Source of the DNA: RPQJ01 sp963732415
GTDB taxonomy: Bacteria; Pseudomonadota; Gammaproteobacteria; Steroidobacterales; Steroidobacteraceae
Direction of reading: 5' to 3'
DNA length: 64,000 nt
Assembly: GCA_963732415.1 (NCBI GenBank)
Contig: CAVSZK010000015.1
Span: forward strand, 124,001-188,000
Shown here: positions 33,312-41,800 of the stretch, piece by piece
Position numbering within the stretch: position 1 is the first letter of the stretch
Layout: every line of letters begins with the position of its first letter
Notes under the pieces: model-generated
Seen by the model: only the letters and a program-made list of their open reading frames with translations
Database searches by the model: none
Told to the model about the DNA's origin: nothing
Position numbers and translations under genes: made by a program

Positions 33312-33758
33312 TCAACCCCGCCAGAACCGATCCATCTCGAGGTAGGTGAACGACACCGACCAGCCGATCAGCACGAAGCCGGCAAGACTCTCCATTCCGG
33401 TCACGAAGCGGATGTTGCCGACCGGCGTGAGATCACCCAGTCCAAGCGTCGTGTAACAGGTCGCCGAGAAGTACACGTAATCGAACAGACCGACGGCGTG
33501 CGACGCCATCAGCTGCCCGTGCGCCGGATCGTGTGCCAGCGCGAAGTACCCCAGGCCGAAGATCCATATCTCGGTGACGTGGATCACGAGGATCGTGAAG
33601 ATCATGACCAGGATGCGCGGCCTTGGCCTGATGCGAATGTGCTTCAGCCGCCCGGTCAGTTGAGCAAGCCCCTCGTAATGGATCAGCACACAGATGACTA
33701 CCAGCGCCAGCGTCGCCGCGCTGACCACGGCGAGAGATTGATAGTCCATCTGGCTCAT
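33312..33758 (-). CDS. Ion-channel family protein (K+ channel pore domain)
   Basis: 148-residue membrane protein with hydrophobic segments at about 9-27, 47-73 and 120-140 and a re-entrant pore loop (YVYFSATCYTTLGLGDLTP). Residues 103-109 read TTLGLGD where K+ channels have TTVGYGD, so Val is Leu and the filter Tyr is Leu; this may change ion selectivity. No cytosolic RCK/TrkA or cyclic-nucleotide domain is present. The start overlaps the stop of the upstream peptidase gene by four bases (ATGA), so they are translationally coupled. Confidence 0.82.
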   Translation of the reverse strand: MSQMDYQSLAVVSAATLALVVICVLIHYEGLAQLTGRLKHIRIRPRPRILVMIFTILVIHVTEIWIFGLGYFALAHDPAHGQLMASHAVGLFDYVYFSATCYTTLGLGDLTPVGNIRFVTGMESLAGFVLIGWSVSFTYLEMDRFWRG

Positions 33759-34513
33759 TTCGCAGACCGCCCTGTCGCCTCCGATCGGCCGAAATGCCCG
33801 CTTGCGCGGGATGCGTTGCTGCCCTGCGTATCCACTGGCGAAGGTTGGTCCACCGCGAGCACGAAGCGCGTGTAGATTTCCGGAAGGCGTTCGAGCAACT
33901 GCGCCTTGCCGAGCATCTCACTCGACGCAACTGCTGCGCGCAGCACCGGCAGGCTGAGCGCCTCGAGCGCAGCGGACGATACGGGCCAGTAGCTCAGGTG
34001 CCAGGGCTCGAAGCCCGCGCCGCAGCCGGCAGAGGCGTAGGGGCGGTGAAAACCGAATCGCGCAATGTTTGCATCGAGCCATTCGCCCAGTCTGCCGAAT
34101 ACGCCGTCCGCCGCATATTCAGCCGGCACCAGCTGCACCTTGTACCCGTCCGGCATGGCGGCCGCGTCGATAACGTCCACGTCGGAGCCCCAGTGGTGGC
34201 GGCTGCCGCCGGGAATTGCCGACCAGCAGAGAATAGCGTCCACCCTGCGCGCATCGTCGAGCGTCGCCGGATCGATCACCAGGCCGCGACGGTCGAGCAG
34301 TGGCTGCTCGCCACTCCATTTGCGGTTCCACAGGAATACCTGCCGATCGAAGTCCCGGAAGCTGGACGCCGCAACAAGGTCGATGCCGGTCGCCGCAGCG
34401 GCGTCCCGCATTGCGAGGAAAGACGTGACGACCCCCGCATGCAGCGCGCAGCGTGGATGGTCCAGCTCCACTATGTGTGTCCTGGCGCGGCCGGTCAGTT
34501 CGAGTTCATTCAT
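33755..34513 (-). CDS. M15-family (D-Ala-D-Ala carboxypeptidase-like) peptidase
   Basis: 252-residue zinc peptidase of the VanY/M15B type. Metal and catalytic positions are seen in SRHHWGSDVDVID (His/Asp ligands, about residues 105-117) and EPWHLSYWP (Glu and His, about 170-177). The preceding ASSFRDFDRQVFLWNRKW is the substrate-side motif. No signal peptide is visible from ATG 34513, which is unusual for an enzyme acting on peptidoglycan; a cytosolic or non-classically exported role is possible. A low-complexity C-terminal tail of about 35 residues follows the domain. It is first in the run with the ion channel. Confidence 0.85.
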   Translation of the reverse strand: MNELELTGRARTHIVELDHPRCALHAGVVTSFLAMRDAAAATGIDLVAASSFRDFDRQVFLWNRKWSGEQPLLDRRGLVIDPATLDDARRVDAILCWSAIPGGSRHHWGSDVDVIDAAAMPDGYKVQLVPAEYAADGVFGRLGEWLDANIARFGFHRPYASAGCGAGFEPWHLSYWPVSSAALEALSLPVLRAAVASSEMLGKAQLLERLPEIYTRFVLAVDQPSPVDTQGSNASRASGHFGRSEATGRSAK

Positions 34514-34721
34514 GCGCGACGCCCCCGGATCCCAAGCATACCGGACTCCCGGGCCATGCCGGCCCCGCCAGCCACTGTCGGACAATTTTCCAGTTCTCCA
34601 GGACCCTTGCGCGGCGGCGAGGGTCGCCCCGGGGCCGCACCGAGTCTATGATGTACCAGGCACAAGATTCTTGGAAAACAAGGCCACGCTGGCGCCGGCC
34701 AGCAGGAAGTCCAGGCGGTAA

Positions 34722-36746
34722 ATGCGCGGGGTGAGTCTCAGGCAGCGTTACGTTCTCACGATCATCCTGATCGGCGTGCTGCTGACGGCGGCATTCACGG
34801 CCACGGTCGCCATGTCCGCGGGTCAGGTCCCGCTGGTGATCGCCGCGGGGCTTATCCTGTCACTGCTCGCGGGCTGGATTGCCAGCAAGTTCATCGCACG
34901 CATCGACCGCGCGATCACGTCCCTTGTGCGCAGCGCGGAGCGCATCGGCGACGGAAACCACGCGGAGCCGGTCGTGTCGAGCGGCGTGCGTGAGATCGCG
35001 ACTATCGAGGACGCCCTCGAAACCATGCGTAAGGCGCTCAACAGCACGACGATTTCCCGTGACTACCTGGGCATCCTGCTGAACAGCATGAGCGACGCCG
35101 TGCTCGTGATGGCGCCGGACGGACACGTCCGCACCGCAAATCGCGCAGCAGAAACCCTGCTCGGACACGAGCCCGGGCAGCTCGCTGGCCTGAAGCTCGC
35201 TTCGCTGATCGCCGAGGATCACCGCGCGGCCTTCGATACGGCACGTTTTGTCGCGGCGCCCGGCGAGACTGTGGTGAGTACGGCAAGGGGCCAGACGATT
35301 CCGGTGTCGGTGACGGCGTCCGCGATCTCGAGCGATGACCCCCGTTTCCAGGGAGACATCTTCGTGCTGCGCGACGTCACCGATCGCAAGCGCGCGGAGC
35401 GACGCATCCGCTACCTGGCGCGATTCGACGCGCTTACGAAGATGCCCAACCGGATGCAGTTCCAGCACCTGCTGCAACAGGCGATCGCGCGTTCGCTGCG
35501 GCAGGGTCGATCAATCGCACTGCTGTACCTGGACCTGGACAACTTCAAGGAAATCAACGACACGTTCGGCCACGATGCTGGCGACCGCGTGCTCGAAACC
35601 CTGAGCGAGCGCCTCACCCGCATCCTGCCCCAGGAATCCGTGGTTGGGCGACTCGCCGGGGACGAGTTCTCCGTCTTCGCGGAAATCACTAACGGCAAGG
35701 GAGACAGGCACGAACAGGCCGCATCGCTCGCCCGACTGCTGCTCACCGAAGTTGCGCGACCACAGCACGTGGGCGGACACGAACTCGAGGTGACCACGAG
35801 CATCGGCATTGCGACGTGCCCCGAAGATGGCGACAACGTCATCGACCTGATCCGTAATGCTGATGCGGCCATGTACCACGCAAAGCGCGCTGGCCGTAAC
35901 TGCCACGTTTTCTATGCCCCGGAGATGAATGCTGCGGCTGTCGAGCGACTGCTGCTCAAGGGCAAGCTCAAGCGGGCGTTGATCCGCAACGAGTTCCTGG
36001 TGCGTTACCAGCCCAAGATTGACCTTTCGAGCGGCCAGGTGATCGGTGCGGAGGCGCTGCTGCGCTGGCTGCTTCCGGGTCACGGCGAGATCGCGCCCGC
36101 ACAGTTCATTCCGCTTGCCGAGGAATCGCATCTTATCCGCGACATCGGCGCATGGGTGCTGAACCAGGTGTGCAGTGATTATGCGGCCTGGCAGCGGCGC
36201 GTGAATGATCCCGGCCTGGTTGCGATCAACCTGTCGCTGAAAGAGCTGAACCAGGCCAGCTTCATCCCGAAATGCCGTTCCGTCTTCGAGAAGCACGGCG
36301 TGTCACCAAGTTGCGTGGAACTCGAGATCACCGAGACCACGCTGATGATGGATGCCGCACGCACGCTGCCTTTGCTCGACGAGTTGCGCGCCATGGGCGT
36401 GCACCTTTCCATCGACGACTTCGGCACCGGCTATTCAAGCTTGAGTGCCCTGCAGCAGTTCCCGATCGGGACTCTCAAGATCGACCAGTCGTTCGTTCGC
36501 AACGCGGCCACCGATCCCGACGACGCGACAATCGTGCGCACGATCATCCAGATGGGCCACAGCCTTGGCCTGCAGGTGCTGGCCGAGGGCATCGAGACCG
36601 AGGAGCAGCGGGCGTTCCTGCTGAATAGCGGCTGCCAGTTTGGACAGGGCCGGCTGTTCGGGGACCCGATGACAGCCGACGACTTCCTCGACACCATGCT
36701 GAGGCAGGCGACAGGCCAGCATCCGGTGCTCAGGCTTCCGGCCTGA
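34722..36746 (+). CDS. Membrane GGDEF-EAL cyclic-di-GMP enzyme with PAS sensor
   Basis: 674-residue protein. Two helices at about 10-50 are followed by a HAMP-like segment (IDRAITSLVRSAERIGDGNHAEPV), a PAS domain (about 117-230, LLNSMSDAVLVMAPDGHVRTANRAAETLLG), a GGDEF domain (about 240-400) and an EAL domain (about 415-665). The cyclase signature is AGDEF (about 310-315), a tolerated variant. The RxxD inhibitory site is replaced by ESVV. The phosphodiesterase site is complete: EALLRW near 444, ELEITET, DDFGTGYSS near 566 and KIDQSFV. Net c-di-GMP hydrolysis is therefore likely, with possible synthesis. The start is ATG 34722; GTG 34731 is possible. It is monocistronic. The 208-bp gap before it holds no motif I can assign. 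Confidence 0.93.
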   Translation: MRGVSLRQRYVLTIILIGVLLTAAFTATVAMSAGQVPLVIAAGLILSLLAGWIASKFIARIDRAITSLVRSAERIGDGNHAEPVVSSGVREIATIEDALETMRKALNSTTISRDYLGILLNSMSDAVLVMAPDGHVRTANRAAETLLGHEPGQLAGLKLASLIAEDHRAAFDTARFVAAPGETVVSTARGQTIPVSVTASAISSDDPRFQGDIFVLRDVTDRKRAERRIRYLARFDALTKMPNRMQFQHLLQQAIARSLRQGRSIALLYLDLDNFKEINDTFGHDAGDRVLETLSERLTRILPQESVVGRLAGDEFSVFAEITNGKGDRHEQAASLARLLLTEVARPQHVGGHELEVTTSIGIATCPEDGDNVIDLIRNADAAMYHAKRAGRNCHVFYAPEMNAAAVERLLLKGKLKRALIRNEFLVRYQPKIDLSSGQVIGAEALLRWLLPGHGEIAPAQFIPLAEESHLIRDIGAWVLNQVCSDYAAWQRRVNDPGLVAINLSLKELNQASFIPKCRSVFEKHGVSPSCVELEITETTLMMDAARTLPLLDELRAMGVHLSIDDFGTGYSSLSALQQFPIGTLKIDQSFVRNAATDPDDATIVRTIIQMGHSLGLQVLAEGIETEEQRAFLLNSGCQFGQGRLFGDPMTADDFLDTMLRQATGQHPVLRLPA

Positions 36747-36813
36747 GCAACCAGGCCACGCGGAGCGTGGCCTGCACTGCGCGCCTCCCGGGGCGTGGTA
36801 CTCTTTTTCCACC

Positions 36814-37422
36814 ATGACAAAACCCAGGCTTATCTATTTCGACGCTCCGGTCAGTCGCGGCGAGGAGTGTCGCCTCGCACTGCACCTCGCCGGCATCGAC
36901 TTCGACGACGTGCGTATCAATCCCACCGCATGGCCCGCGATGAAGGAGCAGACGCCTTACGGCGCACTGCCCGTCCTCGAGCTGCCAGCGCGACCCGCGC
37001 TTGCCCACACCAACGCGATCCTGGTGCTGATCGGACGCCGGCACGGGCTTCACCCGTCGGACGACTTCGAGGCGGCACGCCACGAAGGGATGATGCAGCA
37101 CGTGGAGACCCTGCGCGCCGTCGTTTCGCCGACGCTACGCATGCCGGAGGCCGAGAAGAAAACCGCGCGCGAGGCGCTGGTGGCGGACTTCCTGCCCAAC
37201 TGGGCGAAGGCAGCCGAGAAAAACATCCCGGGCACCCCGTTCTTCGGCGGCGACAAGCTGCAGGTCGTGGATCTCAAGCTGCACATGGCCGTGCGCTGGT
37301 TCATCGGCGGCAAGGTTGATCACATTCCCGCCACGATTTTTGCCGACTACCCGAGGCTCGTTGGCGTGCACGACGCGGTTCGTGACCACCCAGGCGTAAT
37401 GGCCTGGTACGGGAAGCCTTGA
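36814..37422 (+). CDS. Glutathione S-transferase family protein
   Basis: 202-residue GST with a thioredoxin-like N-terminal domain (PRLIYFDAPVSRGEECRLALHLAGIDF; TPYGALPVLEL contains the cis-Pro) and an all-helical C-terminal domain (PFFGGDKLQVVDLKLHMAVRWF with the N-capping Asp). An early Tyr (LIYFDAPVSRGE) is the likely catalytic residue, as in sigma-like GSTs. No partner genes hint at a substrate. The ribosome site before the ATG is weak. Confidence 0.88.
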   Translation: MTKPRLIYFDAPVSRGEECRLALHLAGIDFDDVRINPTAWPAMKEQTPYGALPVLELPARPALAHTNAILVLIGRRHGLHPSDDFEAARHEGMMQHVETLRAVVSPTLRMPEAEKKTAREALVADFLPNWAKAAEKNIPGTPFFGGDKLQVVDLKLHMAVRWFIGGKVDHIPATIFADYPRLVGVHDAVRDHPGVMAWYGKP

Positions 37423-37470
37423 ACACCGAGGTACCGAGCCGTGACGCGAGTCGTTGATCCAGGAGGTCCC

Positions 37471-37911
37471 GTGCGCAGACTTTTCCGACCGGTGATTCTC
37501 GTCGCGTGCGCGGTCCTGGCCGTGCCTGCGACGGCGACCGCTGGAGGCAAGGTCAAGTGCAGACTCAGTTTTCAGATGTCAGGCTGGTCGATCTTCTACA
37601 AGGAGTCCAGCGGCACCGGGACGATCAAGTGCTCGAACGGCCAGTCGATGGCCGTGAAGCTGCGTGCCAAGGGCGGCGGGCTGACGGTCGGCAAGTCGAC
37701 GATCGACGACGGTCATGGTGATTTTTCCGGCGTCAGCAACATCACCGAACTGCTCGGTACGTACGCGTCGGCGGAAGCCCACGCAGGTGCCGTGGAATCA
37801 GCGAAGGCCCAGGTGGTCACCAAGGGCGAGGTGTCGCTCGCCCTGAGCGGCACTGGGACCGGCTGGGACGTCGGGGTCGCCGTGGGCAACTTCATCATTT
37901 CCCGAAGGTAG
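37471..37911 (+). CDS. Secreted protein of unknown function
   Basis: 146-residue exported protein I do not recognise. A signal peptide (VILVACAVLAVPATATAGG) leads to a small Gly/Ser/Ala-rich beta-type domain with two cysteines (KVKCRLSFQ and GTIKCSNGQ), 23 residues apart and possibly disulfide-bonded, ending GWDVGVAVGNFIISRR. I choose GTG 37471 because a perfect AGGAGG lies four bases upstream; the in-frame GTG at 37441 would place charged residues before the signal. It lies alone between the GST and the convergent carbonic anhydrase genes. Confidence 0.65.
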   Translation: MRRLFRPVILVACAVLAVPATATAGGKVKCRLSFQMSGWSIFYKESSGTGTIKCSNGQSMAVKLRAKGGGLTVGKSTIDDGHGDFSGVSNITELLGTYASAEAHAGAVESAKAQVVTKGEVSLALSGTGTGWDVGVAVGNFIISRR

Positions 37912-38037
37912 GCCCTTGGCCAGCGTAACGGCGCTCGCGAACTCCGGGAGTCGGAAAAAAAGCCGGCCCTAGGAATGCGACGGCGCAGGCCCCTCAGCGC
38001 CCGATCCGGGGCCCAAATGGGAAGACCAGTTCTCGGA

Positions 38038-38697
38038 TCAGCCGGGTGATCCTACCGGGCCGGGATAGGTCACCTCTTCAAGCCGACCCGTGTCGACGTC
38101 GTAGATGAACCCACGCACGGTCACGGCATCGGGGCCCGTGGCAGGCAGCCATGGGTGATGCACGATGCTGGAGATGCCGCGGCGCACGTCCCACTCCAGG
38201 CGTTCAATGTTGCCGGCATTGCGGGCCGAGTCCAGCGGCTCCAACGGGCCGCGAAACGCATGGAACGCAAGTGGGCTTGCTGAAGACTTCGCGGGACTCG
38301 CGAACTCTCGTCCGGTTACTGCGCTGAGCAGTTCTGCGGTTTTCCGATCCCCTTCCAGGCCGGCCTTGAGCAGGTCGTCCGTAAAAGCCAGCATGCCGCA
38401 GCGTGTGTGATGGATCAGCACGATTTCATTGGTATTGAGCAGATGATGCGAAATGATCAGGCACCGAATCGCGTCTTCGGTAACGACTCCGCCGGCGTTA
38501 CGGATAATGTGCGCCTCGCCGGTCTGCAGCCCCAACAAGTCCTCGACGTCCAGGCGGGCGTCCATGCAGGCGACAACCGCTACGCGCTTCGAAGGTTGAA
38601 TGGGCTGCTCACCTGGATGCGCTGCGACGTGCACCGCCTCGCCGCGGACATAACGCGAGTTGTTCTCCAGAAGCTGGTCGGTGGTCGTTGCGGTCAT
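38038..38697 (-). CDS. Beta-class carbonic anhydrase
   Basis: 219-residue zinc enzyme interconverting CO2 and bicarbonate. Zn ligands are Cys44 with the Asp46-Arg48 dyad (ACMDARLD) and His97 and Cys100 (HHTRCGM), the standard beta-CA set. IIRNAGGVVTEDAIRCLIISHHLL is the family core. A segment after residue 110 with an Ala/Ser-rich stretch is somewhat longer than in small beta-CAs. ATG 38697 is chosen over GTG 38703 because AGGAG lies five bases before it. No signal peptide, so cytosolic. Confidence 0.93.
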   Translation of the reverse strand: MTATTTDQLLENNSRYVRGEAVHVAAHPGEQPIQPSKRVAVVACMDARLDVEDLLGLQTGEAHIIRNAGGVVTEDAIRCLIISHHLLNTNEIVLIHHTRCGMLAFTDDLLKAGLEGDRKTAELLSAVTGREFASPAKSSASPLAFHAFRGPLEPLDSARNAGNIERLEWDVRRGISSIVHHPWLPATGPDAVTVRGFIYDVDTGRLEEVTYPGPVGSPG

Positions 38698-38839
38698 GTT
38701 CACTCCTCTTGGGAAACGTCACGATGTCCTGTGTCGAGGAGCGTACTGGTGAATTGCGAGGGCCGAAAATAGCCATGGGTTATGCTGTTATCACTGGAAG
38801 AGCCAGCGCACCGAGGCTTTTGATTGAGGCGACCGCCGA

Positions 38840-41800
38840 TCAATGCCCGTGTTCGGCCGCGAGCGAAAGATGCTCGGGCGCAGGTCGCCCCGTGGCGACG
38901 GTCCCGCCGCGAACGCTCACCTCGACGGTGTGCTCCCTGCGGTCATCGACGAGCGGGACTGCGGCATCAGGACGAACCGTGCCATCGACGACGACGGTTA
39001 CGCCACTCGCTGGATTCTCACCTGTTGCCGGCACTTGCGTGACTACGATGTGGTACCGCGTGTCGCGGCAGCGGTAACGAATGGTGAAGGACGTCCAGTG
39101 CGCCGGCAGGCAGGGCTCGAAACGCAGCTTGTCGACTTCGAGCCGCAGTCCAAGCAGCGACTCCAGGATGAGGCGGTACATCCAGCCCGCCGAGCCCGTA
39201 TACCAGGTCCAGCCACCTCGCCCGATGTGCGACGACGCGGCGTAGACGTCCGCGGCGACGACGTATGGCTCGACCTTGTATCTCTGGGCGTCGCTGCTCG
39301 ACAGCGCGCGGTTCGCAGGGTTGATCATCGTGAACAGCTCCCAGGCGCGCCGGTTGTCGCCCAGAGCAGCGAACGCCATCGATGCCCAGATTGCAGCGTG
39401 GGTGTATTGGCCGCCGTTCTCACGCACACCAGGCACATAGCCACGGATGTAGCCAGGATCGAGCTCCGAATGGTCGAAGGCCGGGTCGAGCAGCTGGACG
39501 AGCCCGTCGGAGCGCCTGACGAGGTGCTCGTCCACGGCGTCCATCGCCTGTCGAGATCGTCCGACATCGCCCGCGCCGGAAAGCACCGACCAGCTCTGCG
39601 CGACGGAGTCTATCCTGCACTCGGGGTTCGTCGCGGAGCCGAGTGGCGTCCCGTCGTCGAAGTAAGCGCGGCGGTACCACCCGCCGTCCCACCCATGCAA
39701 TTCAATGCTCTCGCGCAGTCGCTTGCCGACGGCATCGCACTCCTCTGCGAAGGCCGCGTCGTCGCGCTTGCGTGCGAGCCTTGCGAACTGGCGAAGGACC
39801 TCGCACAGGAAGAAGGCCAGCCAGACGCTTTCACCCTTGCCGTGGATGCCGACCATGTTCATGCCGTCGTTCCAGTCCCCGGAGCCGATCAGCGGCAGGC
39901 CATGCTCGCCGAACCTGAATCCATGACGAACGGCGCGCACGCAATGCTCGTAGATCGAGGCGGATTCGCCTGAACGGCCGGGCAGATCGTAGTAGGACTC
40001 GTCCTCCGGGTTGACAGCGCGGCCTTCGAGAAACGGAGTCATTTCATCAAGGACTCCGGTGTCCCCGGTCGCGAACACGTAGCGACACGTCGCCAGCGGC
40101 AGCCAGAGATAATCGTCCGAGCAGCGCGTGCGTACACCACGACCCATTGGCGGATGCCACCAATGCTGGACGTCACCCTCAACGAACTGCCGGCTCGCGC
40201 ATGCCAGAAGGTGCGCGCGCACCAGCCGCGGCTCGGTATGGATCAGCGCCATGACGTCCTGCAGCTGATCGCGGAAGCCGAACGCGCCGCCGGACTGGTA
40301 ATACCCGCTGCGCGCCCACAATCGGCAGGCGAGGGTCTGGTAGACGAGCCAGCCGTTGGCCATGACGTTGACCGATTCGTCGGGCGTTTCGACCTGCACT
40401 GCGCCGAGCGTCCGCTTCCAGTATTCCCACACCGATTCGAGCGAGCGTCGCACCGCCGCGGACCCGCGGAACCCGTTCACCAGTGCGCGGGCATCGTCGA
40501 TGCCCCGGCCGACGCCCATGCGAAAGACCAGCTGTCGCTCCTGTCCCGGGGCAAGTTCGAAGCCGACCTGGATCGCCGCGCAGGGATCGAGCGCGGCGCC
40601 GACTCTGCCGGACAGTCGTGTGCGCGCCATCGCCGCAGGCTGCTGCAGAGAACCATTGCGGCCAAGGAACTCGGTGCGGTCGCCGGTCAGGCTGCGGCTC
40701 GCCTCATCTACGTCGAAAAACGCGATTCGATCCGGAAACTCGGAGTTGAACGGATTGCGCGCGAAAAGCGCTCCGGTCGTCGGGTCGACTTCGGTCGTCA
40801 CGTGCATCGCCGACTTCGCGCGCAGGTCGCCCAGGACCCATTCCACGTATCCGGTCGCGGATAGCCGGCGCGCCCGGGTCGAGTCGTTGCGAACCTTGAG
40901 CACCGAGAACTTGACCGCGGCGTCCAGGGCGACGTGGACTGTCATCTCGGAGTGGATCCCGGCGGTGTCCTGCTCGAAGACGCTGTAGCCGAAGCCATGC
41001 CGACTGACATAAGTGCCCTCGCCGGGAGCCGGCAGAGGCGACGGCGACCAGAAGCGTCCGGTCTCCTCGTCGCGCAGGTAAAACGCCTCCCCGCTGGCAT
41101 CCGTGACGGGATCGTTGTGCCACGGACTCAGGCGGAACTCATGGGCGTTTTCGCTCCACGTGTATCCGACGCCATTCTCGGAGATTACCGTTCCAAAGTT
41201 CGCGTTCGCGAGCACGTTGACCCAGGGGGCCGGCGTCGTTTGCCCGGGCGCCAGCGTGATGACGTATTCACGCCCGTCACTCGTGAATCCGCCGACGTCG
41301 TTCGTGAGGACCAGGTCGGCACGGGGGCCGATCATGGCCACGGGTGCCGGGGAGGCGCGCGTGGCAACACCCTGCAGGGCCGGGATCTTCACTTCCGGGG
41401 GACGCTGACGCTTGAGTTGCTCCGAGATGCTACCGCGGCCATCGACGATGATGAGGCGCGCAACGGACTGCAGCAGCAGCCGGTCTTCCAGCGAAATCTG
41501 GTCCGCGGGTCGCACGAAAATGCCACCTGGACGGTCGATCACGTTGGTTTCAACGCCATTCGCGATCAGGCCCATGATTTCATCGTGGAGCTGCTGGCGG
41601 TAGCCGGACCGGTCCTCGGTCCAGATGACGAGGTCAACGACGAGGCCTTTCATGCGCCAGTAGGATCGGGCCTGAAGCAGCTGCCGGACGAGGCCAATGT
41701 TGGCCAGGTCCGCGATCTGCAACAGCAGGATCGGCAGGTCGCCGGAAATCGCATAGCCCCACAATCCGGACTGACCGCGGCGGTTCCTCATGATGACGCT

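Noticed and set aside
37912..38037. Run of seven A/T near 37957 as a terminator for the carbonic anhydrase gene
   Set aside because: No convincing stem precedes the T run on the minus strand; only a short self-complementary GCCGGC is present.
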